Origin: Streptomyces durocortorensis
GTDB lineage: Bacteria; Actinomycetota; Actinomycetes; Streptomycetales; Streptomycetaceae
Direction: 5' to 3'
Length of the DNA stretch: 33,516 nucleotides
NCBI RefSeq assembly: GCF_016901035.1
Contig: NZ_JAFEUF010000058.1
Span: forward strand, 1-33,516
This document shows positions 1-7,444 of the stretch, one piece after another (position 1 is the stretch's first letter; the number at the start of each line of letters is the position of its first letter). Made by a program: the position numbers and the translations under genes. The notes below the pieces were generated by a model that saw only the letters and a program-made list of their open reading frames with translations, was not told the origin of the DNA and searched no databases.

Positions 1-15
1 GAGGAGTCAGCCCCC

Positions 16-1251
16 ATGGCTGGCCACATCCAAGACCGCTGGTACAAGACCGAACCCGGCCCCACCGGCAAGCCCGTCAGGGTCAAGACCGACCGCCACG
101 GCTCGGGGCTCCGCTACCGGGCCCGCTACATCAGCCCGGACGGAACCGAGAAGTCGAAGTCCTTCCCGGACGGACAGAAGCGCCGCGCAGAGGCGTGGCT
201 GTCGCAGATCGAGGCGGACATGACGCGCGGCCAGTACTTCGACCCGCGCGCGGGTCGCCTCACGGTTCGGCAGCATGCTGATCGTTGGTTGGCGTCCTTG
301 ACTCAGGACCCCGGTACGTTCGTCGGCACCAAGCAGCGCATCCGCCTGCACGTTGTGCCGTATCTGGGAAGCCGGTCGCTGGACTCGCTCAGGCCCATCC
401 ACATCCGGGAATGGCTGAGGAAGCTCGAAGACGCGGGAGTGGCCCTGTCCTATCAGCGGGTCATCTTCGCCAACCTCAACGCGATGCTGGGGGCGGCCGT
501 GGACGACCGCCTGATCCCTGAGAACCCGTGCCGCTCGTCCTCGGTCAAGACTCCCAAGCCCGAACCGCGCCGGATCACGCCGTGGTCCCGGCAGCGCGTA
601 TTGGCGGTGCGCTCAGAGCTGCCCGCCCGGTACCGGGCCGTAGTGGACTTGGCCGGCGGGTGTGGCATGAGGCAAGGCGAAGTGCTCGGTCTCTCCGTGG
701 ACGACGTGGACGTACCCGAAGGCGTGGTTCACATCGTCCGGCAGGTCAAGCTCATCAACGGACGGCAGGTGTTCGCGCTCCCCAAGGGAGGCAAGACACG
801 CACGGTCCCGTTGCCCGAGGTCGTCGCTCGTGCTCTTGAGGCGCACCTCGCGGAGTTCGCGCCCGAGCCCGTGACATTGCCGTGGCGGTCAGTCGACGGC
901 CCGCCCACCACGGCCAACCTGTACTTCCGCAACGCTGAAGGGCGCGCCGTGATCCGCACCACCTTCAACACCAAGGCGTGGCAGCCCGCCCTCGACGCTT
1001 CCGACGTACCGCGCGGCCGAGAGAACGGGATGCACGCCCTGCGGCACTTCTACGCGTCCGTCCTGCTGGACGCGGGGGAGAGCATCAAGGCCCTGTCCGA
1101 GTACCTAGGGCACCACGACCCGGGGTTCACCCTGCGGACGTACACCCACCTCATGCCGAGCAGCGAGAAGCGCACGCGGGAGGCGGTGAACCTGGCCTTC
1201 GGGGACGGCCCGAAGCCCGACCACGGCCCCACGACGGCCCAGAGCGACTAA
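16..1251 (+). CDS. int: Tyrosine site-specific integrase
   Basis: Tyrosine recombinase of 411 residues that would integrate or excise a mobile element by strand exchange through a covalent 3'-phosphotyrosine. The N-terminal part (about 1-80) resembles an arm-type DNA-binding domain, 80-180 is the core-binding SAM-like domain and 190-395 the catalytic domain. Catalytic residues are visible: R219 in GMRQGE, K260 in KGGKTR, H340 and R343 in HALRH, H366 in LGHHDP and Y376 in TYTHL. The start ATG is preceded by GAGGAG at positions 1-6. Codon use is less GC3-biased than in neighbours (TTG, CGT, ACT and CAT codons around 270-305), which suits horizontal transfer. It ends 37 bases before hisN, convergently, so the rest of the element should lie to the left of the window. 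It looks intact. Related pSAM2/AICE and phage integrases cannot be told apart by eye. Confidence 0.95.
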   Translation: MAGHIQDRWYKTEPGPTGKPVRVKTDRHGSGLRYRARYISPDGTEKSKSFPDGQKRRAEAWLSQIEADMTRGQYFDPRAGRLTVRQHADRWLASLTQDPGTFVGTKQRIRLHVVPYLGSRSLDSLRPIHIREWLRKLEDAGVALSYQRVIFANLNAMLGAAVDDRLIPENPCRSSSVKTPKPEPRRITPWSRQRVLAVRSELPARYRAVVDLAGGCGMRQGEVLGLSVDDVDVPEGVVHIVRQVKLINGRQVFALPKGGKTRTVPLPEVVARALEAHLAEFAPEPVTLPWRSVDGPPTTANLYFRNAEGRAVIRTTFNTKAWQPALDASDVPRGRENGMHALRHFYASVLLDAGESIKALSEYLGHHDPGFTLRTYTHLMPSSEKRTREAVNLAFGDGPKPDHGPTTAQSD

Positions 1252-1288
1252 CGAAGGGGGGAAAGTGCAGGTCAGGAGGGTGGCCCCG

Positions 1289-2089
1289 TCAGTAGCGCTG
1301 GTTGAGATAGCCCAGCAGTTCGTCGTGGAGCGGCCCGTTGGAAGCCGCCGCGTTCCCGCCGCCCGGACCGTCCTCCCCGTCCAGCGAGGTGTACCGGCCG
1401 CCCGCCTCCTGGACGACGATCGCGGGCGCCGCCATGTCCCACAGCGACAGCTCCGGCTCCGCGCAGATGTCCACGGAACCCTCGGCGACCATCATGTACG
1501 GCCAGAAGTCCCCGTACCCCCGCGTCCGCCAGCAGGCCCGGGTGAGGTCCAGGAGACCGTCGAGGCGGCCCTGCTCCTCCCAGCCGGACAGCGAGGAGAA
1601 GGCGAACGAGGCGTCCGCGATCCGCCCCACCTTCGACACGTGCATCCGGGTCGCGGAGGTGAGGCTGCGGCCGGTGAAGGCGCCCGCGCCCTTCGCCGCC
1701 CACCAGCGCCGGTTCAGTGCGGGCGCGGAGACCACGCCCACCACCGGCTGGAAGCCCTCGTCGCCGGCCTCCATCAGCGAGATCAGCGTCGCCCACACCG
1801 GCACACCGCGTACGTAGTTCTTGGTGCCGTCGATCGGGTCGATCACCCAGCGCCGCGGACCGGTGCCCTCGACCCCGTACTCCTCGCCCAGGATCGCGTC
1901 CCTCGGGCGGGCCCGATGCAGATGGCCCCGGATCAGCTCCTCGGCGGCCTTGTCGGCCTCGCTCACCGGCGTCATGTCCGGCTTGGTCTCCACCTTCAGG
2001 TCGAGAGCCTTGAACCGGTCCATCGTCGCGGCGTCGGCGGCGTCCGCGAGTACGTGGGCGAGGCGCAGATCATCGTGGTAGTCGGGCAT
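1289..2089 (-). CDS. hisN: Histidinol-phosphatase, inositol monophosphatase family
   Basis: Probably the IMPase-type histidinol-phosphate phosphatase of histidine biosynthesis, 266 residues, cytosolic and Mg-dependent. Metal-binding motifs are clear: GEE at 68-70, the [11 protein letters not shown] block at 81-91 (D84, D87) and LWDMAAPA with D218. [12 protein letters not shown] at 193-204 is typical of the actinobacterial HisN subgroup. The ATG has no good Shine-Dalgarno, but a minus-strand GATAAT (2098-2103) lies about ten bases upstream, so the mRNA may be leaderless. It faces the integrase and diverges from tetR. General inositol phosphatase activity is the alternative; the HisN call rests on subfamily look and Streptomyces synteny. 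Confidence 0.9.
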   Translation of the reverse strand: MPDYHDDLRLAHVLADAADAATMDRFKALDLKVETKPDMTPVSEADKAAEELIRGHLHRARPRDAILGEEYGVEGTGPRRWVIDPIDGTKNYVRGVPVWATLISLMEAGDEGFQPVVGVVSAPALNRRWWAAKGAGAFTGRSLTSATRMHVSKVGRIADASFAFSSLSGWEEQGRLDGLLDLTRACWRTRGYGDFWPYMMVAEGSVDICAEPELSLWDMAAPAIVVQEAGGRYTSLDGEDGPGGGNAAASNGPLHDELLGYLNQRY

Positions 2090-2151
2090 GCCGCCACATT
2101 ATCCAGCGCCGCCGGACGCGGGCTACAGCGCCCCTGCCGCCGCCCGGGACC

Positions 2152-2180
2152 TTGACAGTCCCCCAGAGCGCGTCAACTCT
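2152..2180 (+). promoter_or_regulatory. tetR promoter with overlapping inverted repeat
   Basis: TTGACA at 2152-2157 is a perfect -35 box. With 17-base spacing the -10 would be AACTCT (2175-2180). TTGAC at 2152-2156 and GTCAA at 2172-2176 form an inverted repeat spanning the core promoter, a common layout for an autoregulated TetR gene. The arms are short (5 bases, 15 apart), so the operator role is inference. Confidence 0.45.
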
Positions 2181-2212
2181 GAAGGGCAGGATCCCGGGGC
2201 GGGGAGGCGACG

Positions 2213-2860
2213 ATGCCGACAGCGCGGCAGGCCTTGCTGGACGCCGCCCTCCGGGCGCTGGCCGACGGGCCCTGGCGCGCCGTGCGCATGGTCGACGTCG
2301 CCGCCCTCGCCGGCGTCTCGCGGCAGACCCTCTACAACGAGTTCGGTACCAAGGGCGGACTGGCCGGGGCCCTGCTCGGGCGGGCCGCCGACGGTTATCT
2401 CGCCGGGGTGGACCGGGCTCTGACCGCCCCCGCGCCCGATCGTCCGGCCGCCGTCGCGCTCTGGACGATCCGGGCCGCCCGCCAGGACGCCCTGGTCAAG
2501 GCGCTGCTCACGGGGCACTGGGCGGAGGGGCTGCCCCGCCCGGACCGGCTGCCCGGCTCCCGGGGGCGTACGGGCGGGAAGCCGGTGCCCGCCCCCGATG
2601 AGCTGCTCGCGCTGGTACGGGAGCGGATGACGGCCGCGTCACAAGGGGCCGCCGCCGGGCGCTGCGAGATCGCGTTACGCCTCGCGCTGTCCTGTGTGAT
2701 CGTCCCGGTGCCGGGCGACGACGCCACGGACAGCCGGGCGCTCCGCCTCGTCCGGGAGGCGTCGCGGGAGGCGTCGCGGGCGGTGGCACGGGAGGCGGTT
2801 CACGAGGGGGCGGGGCTCAGTGGGCCGAGCCGGACAGCTGGAGGCCGATCACGCCGATGA
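2213..2860 (+). CDS. TetR-family transcriptional regulator with a TTA codon
   Basis: TetR-type repressor of 215 residues. The N-terminal helix-turn-helix spans about 25-47 and contains VDVAALAGVSRQTLYNEF followed by TKGGL, a classic TetR pattern. The remainder is the variable ligand-binding and dimerisation region, rich in Ala and Arg. The ATG follows GGGGAGG at good distance. Codon 155 (2675-2677) is TTA, the only TTA I found in this gene; in Streptomyces such codons need the bldA leucyl-tRNA, so full-length protein may accumulate mainly late in growth. Its last 14 codons overlap the end of the convergent SMR exporter gene, which makes that exporter one possible target. The ligand cannot be told from sequence. 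Confidence 0.9.
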   Translation: MPTARQALLDAALRALADGPWRAVRMVDVAALAGVSRQTLYNEFGTKGGLAGALLGRAADGYLAGVDRALTAPAPDRPAAVALWTIRAARQDALVKALLTGHWAEGLPRPDRLPGSRGRTGGKPVPAPDELLALVRERMTAASQGAAAGRCEIALRLALSCVIVPVPGDDATDSRALRLVREASREASRAVAREAVHEGAGLSGPSRTAGGRSRR

Positions 2861-3140
2861 TCACCAGGGAGATCGACACCAGCTTCAGCGTGGAGACCAC
2901 GTCGCCGAGGAAGATCATGCCGTAGATCGCCGTCCCGGCCGCGCCGATCCCGGTCCACACCGCGTACGCCGGACCGACGTCGAGCTTCTTCAGCGCCAGG
3001 GTCAGCAGACCGAAGCTGCCGAGCGCGAACGCGGCGAACGCGATCGTGGGCCAGAGCCGGGTGAATCCGTGGGAGAGCTTCAGACACACGGCGAAGCCGG
3101 TCTCCAGCAGTCCTGCGACCACGACCAGCAGCCACGGCAT
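2817..3140 (-). CDS. sugE: SMR-family exporter, SugE/Gdx type
   Basis: Small four-helix proton-coupled exporter of the small multidrug resistance family, 107 residues, inner membrane, acting as a dimer. The essential glutamate is E13 in AGLLET. The segments KLSHGF and DVGPAYAVWTGIGAAG match the SugE/Gdx (guanidinium exporter) subgroup better than EmrE/QacE. The start at 3140 was chosen over the upstream one at 3239 because GGGAGG lies ten bases before it and the family starts with a short segment before TM1. The leader carries two tandem palindromes (3177-3236). Convergent with and overlapping tetR by 44 bases. Guanidinium or quaternary-ammonium export is inferred from subfamily resemblance. 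Confidence 0.88.
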   Translation of the reverse strand: MPWLLVVVAGLLETGFAVCLKLSHGFTRLWPTIAFAAFALGSFGLLTLALKKLDVGPAYAVWTGIGAAGTAIYGMIFLGDVVSTLKLVSISLVIIGVIGLQLSGSAH

Positions 3141-3176
3141 CGTCAGTTGCCTCCCGCGTAGGTGACCGGCTTCGGT

Positions 3177-3236
3177 TCGGGAACGTACCCGGTGGACGGC
3201 GTGAAGTCGGGAACGTTCGCGGTGGGCGGCGCGAAG
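3177..3236. repeat. Tandem 30-bp repeat with two ACGT-centred palindromes in the sugE leader
   Basis: Two directly adjacent 30-base copies (3177-3206 and 3207-3236) are identical at 26 of 30 positions. Each starts with a near-palindrome, CGGGAACGTACCCG and CGGGAACGTTCGCG, 12 of 14 positions symmetric. On the minus strand they lie about 36-80 bases before the sugE start. They could be paired repressor operators exactly 30 bp apart, or two RNA hairpins each with an ACGU loop. Confidence 0.8.
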
Positions 3237-3254
3237 CACCGCTCACTCGGTGCG

Positions 3255-3286
3255 ATTATGCCTTTACCGGTCGTTGAAGTTCGCAA
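3255..3286 (-). promoter_or_regulatory. Candidate sugE promoter
   Basis: On the minus strand CATAAT (3260-3255) resembles a -10 box, with TTGCGA (3286-3281) 20 bases upstream as a weak, over-spaced -35. A start near 3248 would give a leader of about 108 bases that contains both ACGT palindromes. Weak support. Confidence 0.3.
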
Positions 3287-3329
3287 ACATGCCCATGCCG
3301 TCCCGACCGATTGCGGCCGGATGCGCCCG

Positions 3330-4346
3330 TCAGTCGCCCTCGCGCCTCTCCCGGGTCTCCAGGAGCCGGCGCAGGGAGTCCAGGCGCGCCGGGTCGGCGT
3401 GCCCCTCGGCCACCCAGGCGTCGAGCGCGCACTCGGGCTGGTTCCCGTCGTGGGTGCAGCCGCGCGGGCAGTTCTCGGTGCCCGGCTCCAGGTCCGGGAA
3501 GGCGTGGATGACGCGTGACGGGTCGACGTGGTGCAGCCCGAAGGACCGTACGCCCGGGGTGTCGACCACCCAGCCCCGGTCGCCGGGCAGCGGCAGCGCG
3601 AGGGCCGAGGTGGTGGTGTGCCGGCCCCGGCCGGTGACCGCGTTGACGATGCCGGTGGTCCGCCGCCGGTCCTTCGGCACCAGGGCGTTGACCAGCGTCG
3701 TCTTGCCGACCCCGGAGTGCCCGACGAAGGCGGTGACGCGGTCGTTCAGGAACTCCCGGACCCGGTCGGCCGCGTCCCCGTTCTCCAGCTCTTCGCGGCT
3801 GGTCACGATGTACGGGACGCCGAGCGGGGTGTACGCCTCCAGCAGCGTGTCCGCGGAGGCCAGGTCGGACTTGGTCAGCACCAGGAGCGGGGTGAGCCCG
3901 CCGTCGTACGCCGCGACCAGACAGCGGTCGATCATGCGCGGGCGGGGCTCCGGGTCGGCCAGCGCGGTGACGATCGCCAGTTGGTCGGCGTTGGCGACGA
4001 CGACGCGCTCGTAGGGATCGTCGTCGTCGGCCGTGCGGCGCAGCACCGTACGGCGCGGGGCGATCCGCACGATCCGGGCCAGGGTGTCCTTCTCGCCGGA
4101 CAGGTCCCCGACGATGGAGACGATGTCGCCCACCACGGCGGCCTTGCGGCCCAGCTCGCGGGCCTTCATCGCCACCACGGTCCGGCCCTCGACGAGGCAG
4201 GTGAGCCGGCCCCGGTCGACGGTGAGGACCATGCCGTCCTCGGCGTCCTCGTGCTTGGGCCGGATGTGCGTACGCGGCCGGTTGCCCTTGCGGTTGGGGC
4301 GGACGCGGATGTCGTCCTCGTCGGGGTTCTTCCCGTAGCGGCGCAT
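3330..4346 (-). CDS. rsgA: Ribosome small-subunit-dependent GTPase A
   Basis: Circularly permuted GTPase that acts late in 30S subunit maturation, 338 residues. An OB-fold occupies about 38-105, then the GTPase motifs come in permuted order: G4 TKSD at 158-161, G1 GHSGVGKTT at 209-217, G3 DTPG at 262-265. The C-terminal zinc knuckle is C293, C297, H299 and C306. The N-terminal 30 residues are basic, as often seen in actinobacterial members. It starts 3 bases after the aroA stop, so the two are probably one transcript with coupled translation. All key residues are present. Confidence 0.96.
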   Translation of the reverse strand: MRRYGKNPDEDDIRVRPNRKGNRPRTHIRPKHEDAEDGMVLTVDRGRLTCLVEGRTVVAMKARELGRKAAVVGDIVSIVGDLSGEKDTLARIVRIAPRRTVLRRTADDDDPYERVVVANADQLAIVTALADPEPRPRMIDRCLVAAYDGGLTPLLVLTKSDLASADTLLEAYTPLGVPYIVTSREELENGDAADRVREFLNDRVTAFVGHSGVGKTTLVNALVPKDRRRTTGIVNAVTGRGRHTTTSALALPLPGDRGWVVDTPGVRSFGLHHVDPSRVIHAFPDLEPGTENCPRGCTHDGNQPECALDAWVAEGHADPARLDSLRRLLETRERREGD

Positions 4347-4349
4347 GTT

Positions 4350-5702
4350 CTAGGCCCCGAGCATTCCGGTCCACATGTCCGGGAAGTCCGGCAGGGTCTT
4401 GGCGGTCGTGCCTACGTTCTCGATCTCCACACCCTTCACCGCCAGGCCGATGATCGCCCCGGCGGTGGCCATGCGGTGGTCGTCGTACGTGTGGAAGACG
4501 CCGCCGTGCAGCGGACGCGGGCGGATGTGCAGCCCGTCGGCGGTCTCGGTGACATCGCCGCCCAGTTCGTTGATCTCCTTGGTCAGCGCGGCCAGCCGGT
4601 CCGTCTCGTGCAGCCGCAGATGGGCCACCCCGCTCAGCGTCGAGGGGGAGTCGGCGAGGGCGGCGACCGCCGCGATGCCCGGGGTCAGCTCGCCGACCTC
4701 GCCGAGGTCCACGTCGATGCCGTGGATCCGGCCCGTACCGGTGAAGGTCAGTCCGCGTTCGGTCAGCTCGCAGGAGCCGCCCATCGCGGTGAAGATCTCG
4801 CGCAGCGCGTCGCCCGGCTGGGTGGTGCGCTCGGGCCAGTCCGGGATCGTGACCCGGCCACCGGTCACCAGGGCCGCCGCAAGGAACGGCTGGGCGTTGG
4901 AGAGGTCCGGCTCGATCGTCAGGTCCCGGCCGAGCAGGGCGGAGGCGGAGACCCGCCAGACGTTCGGCTCGCCGCCCGTCTCCGGCTCGTCCACCTGCGC
5001 GCCGACGGCCCGCAGCATGTCGACGGTCATCCGGATGTGCGGCATCGACGGGAGCACGGCCCCGGTGTGCCGGACCTCCACGCCCTGGTTGAAGCGCGGC
5101 CCCGACAGCAGCAGCGCCGAGACGAACTGCGAGGACGACGAGGCGTCGATCGACACCGGGCCGCCCTCCAGCGCCCCGCCGCCGTACACGGTCAGCGGCA
5201 GCGCGCCGCGCCCGTCGTCGTCGATCCGCGCGCCGAGTGCCCGCAGGCCCTCGATCACGCCGGTCAGGGGGCGCTCGTAGGAGCGGGGGTCGCCGTCGAA
5301 GCGGATCGGGCCGTCGGCGAGCGTGGCGACGGGAGGCAGGAAGCGCATGACCGTGCCCGCGTTGCCGACGTCGACCGTGGCCGGGCCGTGCAGCCCCGCC
5401 GGGATGACCCGCCAGGCCTCGCCCGAGCTGTCCGGGGAGGCCGCGGCGGACGGGCTGCTCGCGGACGAGGAGGAGACGGTCTCCTCGATGCCGACGCCCA
5501 TGGCGCGCAGCGCGTCGGCCATCAGCAGGGTGTCGCGGGAGCGCAGCGGGCGGCGCAGCCAGCCCGGCTCGGCGGCCAGCGAGGCCAGCACGAGCGCGCG
5601 GTTGGTGACCGATTTCGATCCGGGCACGGTGACGGTGGCGTCGACGGCTCCGCTCGCATGGGGGGCGGGCCAGAGGGCGGGCTGCACGGAACTCTCGGTC
5701 AT
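4350..5702 (-). CDS. aroA: 3-phosphoshikimate 1-carboxyvinyltransferase (EPSP synthase)
   Basis: Transfers enolpyruvyl from PEP to shikimate-3-phosphate in the chorismate pathway, cytosolic, 450 residues from ATG 5702. Visible motifs include [16 protein letters not shown] near the N-terminus, [34 protein letters not shown] and the C-terminal [15 protein letters not shown] three codons earlier (5711) is possible; ATG was preferred because AAAG lies eight bases before it, though the Shine-Dalgarno is weak. Between residues about 76 and 95 there is a Ser/Ala/Pro-rich insertion not typical of the fold. It leads the rsgA operon. Class I versus II inhibitor tolerance was not assessed. Confidence 0.96.
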   Translation of the reverse strand: MTESSVQPALWPAPHASGAVDATVTVPGSKSVTNRALVLASLAAEPGWLRRPLRSRDTLLMADALRAMGVGIEETVSSSSASSPSAAASPDSSGEAWRVIPAGLHGPATVDVGNAGTVMRFLPPVATLADGPIRFDGDPRSYERPLTGVIEGLRALGARIDDDGRGALPLTVYGGGALEGGPVSIDASSSSQFVSALLLSGPRFNQGVEVRHTGAVLPSMPHIRMTVDMLRAVGAQVDEPETGGEPNVWRVSASALLGRDLTIEPDLSNAQPFLAAALVTGGRVTIPDWPERTTQPGDALREIFTAMGGSCELTERGLTFTGTGRIHGIDVDLGEVGELTPGIAAVAALADSPSTLSGVAHLRLHETDRLAALTKEINELGGDVTETADGLHIRPRPLHGGVFHTYDDHRMATAGAIIGLAVKGVEIENVGTTAKTLPDFPDMWTGMLGA

Positions 5703-5718
5703 GGCCAACACTTTAGTA

Positions 5719-5746
5719 GCTTTACGCCGACCCGGATCCTGGCCAA
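5719..5746 (-). promoter_or_regulatory. Candidate aroA-rsgA promoter
   Basis: On the minus strand TTGGCC (5746-5741) and TAAAGC (5724-5719) are 16 bases apart, just upstream of aroA. This is the only sigma-70-like pair seen in the short gap after the M50 gene. The match is modest. Confidence 0.3.
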
Positions 5747-5781
5747 AGGGGCGGAAACCGGTCCGTAACGAAAGAGTGGTA

Positions 5782-5798
5782 GGGGCCGCAGCGGCCCC
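5782..5798 (-). terminator. Hairpin after the M50 peptidase gene
   Basis: GGGGCCGC, one base, then GCGGCCCC: a self-complementary GC stem starting eight bases after the peptidase stop codon. On the minus strand it is followed by a pyrimidine stretch with CTCTTTCGTT. It would separate the peptidase transcript from aroA. Confidence 0.6.
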
Positions 5799-5805
5799 CC
5801 GGGGC

Positions 5806-6519
5806 TCACCAGCCCAGCAGCCACCTTCCGCCGCCGATCAGCGAGCACAGCGACACCGCGTGGAAGAGGAACAGCCACAGCACCGCCGGAGCGTGGGTCA
5901 GCCGGGCCAGCTGGTCCGCGTCGGAGTCCGGGGCACCTCCGTGCCGCCGCTTGGACTGGAGCTCGAACGGTGGGCGCACCCCGCCCAGCAGCAGGAACCA
6001 CACCACCACGTACGCGAACGCCGACTGCACGTCGGAGGAGGCCAGCCAGGACACCAGGAGGAACGTGGTGCCCGTCAGGATGACCGTGAGCGCCCCGTAC
6101 ACATTGCGGATCATCACCAGCATCACCGCGAGCAGGGCCGTCGCCACCCACAGCAGGAGCGTGATCCTGCCGTTCGTCAGCAGCCAGGCGCCGCCCAGGC
6201 CCAGCAGGGACGGGGCCGTGTAGCCCGCCGCCGCGGTGAGGATCATGCCGATCCCCGTCGGCTTGCCGCGGCTCACGGTCAGCCCGCTGGTGTCCGAGTG
6301 CAGCCGGATACCGGAGAGCTGCCGCCCGGTGAGCAACGCCACCAGGCCGTGGCCGCCCTCGTGCGCGATCGTGATCGTGTTGCGCGCGAGCCGCCATATC
6401 GGGTTCGGTACGACCGCGATGAGCGCGAGCGTGGCCGTCACCACCACCAGCCACTGCTCGGGGGCGGACTGGGTGCCGGTCACGCGATCCCACAGATCGC
6501 CCAATTCGGTGCTGTTCAT
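5806..6519 (-). CDS. M50-type membrane metallopeptidase
   Basis: Integral membrane protein of 237 residues with the zinc protease motif HEGGH at 53-57 inside or beside an early hydrophobic segment (about 23-60), then roughly six more membrane segments. It matches the peptidase M50B-like group, distantly related to site-2 intramembrane proteases. The start 6519 was chosen because AAGGAG lies 11 bases before it; the upstream ATG at 6570 would overlap the divergent SRAP promoter. The usual second motif carrying the third zinc ligand (NxxPxxxxDG) was not recognised, so the active-site set may differ. No PDZ domain. The substrate is unknown. Confidence 0.8.
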   Translation of the reverse strand: MNSTELGDLWDRVTGTQSAPEQWLVVVTATLALIAVVPNPIWRLARNTITIAHEGGHGLVALLTGRQLSGIRLHSDTSGLTVSRGKPTGIGMILTAAAGYTAPSLLGLGGAWLLTNGRITLLLWVATALLAVMLVMIRNVYGALTVILTGTTFLLVSWLASSDVQSAFAYVVVWFLLLGGVRPPFELQSKRRHGGAPDSDADQLARLTHAPAVLWLFLFHAVSLCSLIGGGRWLLGW

Positions 6520-6572
6520 CGGCCGGGCGACTCCTTGCGGTGGGTGCGGGCGGTCGTGGCAGTCTGGCACTT

Positions 6573-7388
6573 ATGTGCGGACGGTATGCAGCGAGTCGGA
6601 AGCCCGAGGACCTGACCGGACTCTTCGGCGTCGAGAAGTGGGAGCCCACCGAGACCCTGGAGCCGGACTGGAACGTGGCGCCGACCAAAGAGGTCTACGC
6701 GGTTCTGGAGCGTCCTGTTAAAGACGCGGACGACCAGCGTCCGGTTCGCCAGCTGCGCGCCCTGAAATGGGGACTCGTGCCGTCCTGGTCGAAGACCCCC
6801 GAGGGCGCGGCCCGGATGATCAACGCCCGCGCGGAGACCGTGCACGAGAAGCCCTCCTTCCGCCGCGCCTTCGCCCAGCGCCGCTGCATCCTGCCCGCCG
6901 ACGGCTACTACGAGTGGGTCACCGGCTCCGAGGAACGGCAGCTGGAGGAGAAGAAGGGCAAGAAGCGGGCCCGCAAGCAGCCGTATTTCGTCACCCCCGC
7001 CGACGGGTCGGTCTTCGCGATGGCCGGACTGTACGAGTTCTGGCGCGACGCGACCCTGCCCGGCGACCACGAGAACGCCTGGTGGGTGACGTGCTCGGTG
7101 ATCACCACCGAGGCCGAGACCACACCCCTGGGCGTCGCCCCCGCCGAAGGGCCCGGCGCGCTCGCCGACATCCACCCCCGGATGCCGCTGATGCTCACCC
7201 CGGACCGCTGGGACGCCTGGCTGGACCCCTCGCTCACCGGCGAGGACGAGCTGCGGGCCCTGCTGGAGCCGCCGCCCGGCGGGCTGATGCGCGCCTACCC
7301 GGTCGCCACCGCCGTCAGCAACGTCCGCAACAACGGGCCCGAACTGCTGGAGGAGCTGGCCGCGCCGGAGGAGTCCACGCTGTTCTGA
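6573..7388 (+). CDS. SRAP-domain protein (YedK/HMCES family)
   Basis: SOS response-associated peptidase family protein of 271 residues that shields abasic sites in single-stranded DNA by a covalent bond to its N-terminal cysteine. The start is set by this: ATG then TGC gives MCGRYA, so Cys2 becomes the first residue after Met removal. Other family residues are the Asn/Arg of INARAET, the glutamate region CILPADGYYEW and the histidine in HPRMPLML. A lysine-rich insert (about 127-140) follows GYYEW. No Shine-Dalgarno is evident, so translation may be leaderless or weak. No LexA-type box is visible in the 53-base gap to the divergent peptidase gene. A 31-bp duplication covers its stop codon. Confidence 0.93.
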   Translation: MCGRYAASRKPEDLTGLFGVEKWEPTETLEPDWNVAPTKEVYAVLERPVKDADDQRPVRQLRALKWGLVPSWSKTPEGAARMINARAETVHEKPSFRRAFAQRRCILPADGYYEWVTGSEERQLEEKKGKKRARKQPYFVTPADGSVFAMAGLYEFWRDATLPGDHENAWWVTCSVITTEAETTPLGVAPAEGPGALADIHPRMPLMLTPDRWDAWLDPSLTGEDELRALLEPPPGGLMRAYPVATAVSNVRNNGPELLEELAAPEESTLF

Positions 7389-7432
7389 GGCGTGCGCGGG
7401 GGAGTCCACGCTGTTCTGAGGCGTGCGCGGGG
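7371..7432. repeat. Perfect 31-bp tandem duplication across the SRAP stop codon
   Basis: Copies at 7371-7401 and 7402-7432 are identical at all 31 positions. The first holds the last codons and stop of the SRAP gene; the second is a non-coding echo with the same stop in the same context. The end of copy two supplies part of the GGGGGAGG ribosome site of the next gene. Absence of drift suggests a recent slippage event or an assembly artefact. Confidence 0.97.
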
Positions 7433-7444
7433 GAGGATGGCGCG

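Noticed and set aside
1252..1290. tRNA 3' end as integrase attachment site
   Set aside because: No T-loop or acceptor-stem pattern in the gap or near the hisN end.
3141..3260. Guanidine-III or guanidine-I riboswitch in the sugE leader
   Set aside because: The conserved blocks of either class are not visible; only the two ACGT palindromes stand out.
3528..5768. 746-codon open frame on the plus strand across rsgA and aroA
   Set aside because: It runs antisense to two clear enzymes, has shadow composition (Gly/Arg/Asp-rich, no domain) and is explained by high GC at third positions.
6520..6572. LexA-type SOS box before the SRAP gene
   Set aside because: No GAAC-N4-GTTC-like palindrome in the gap.
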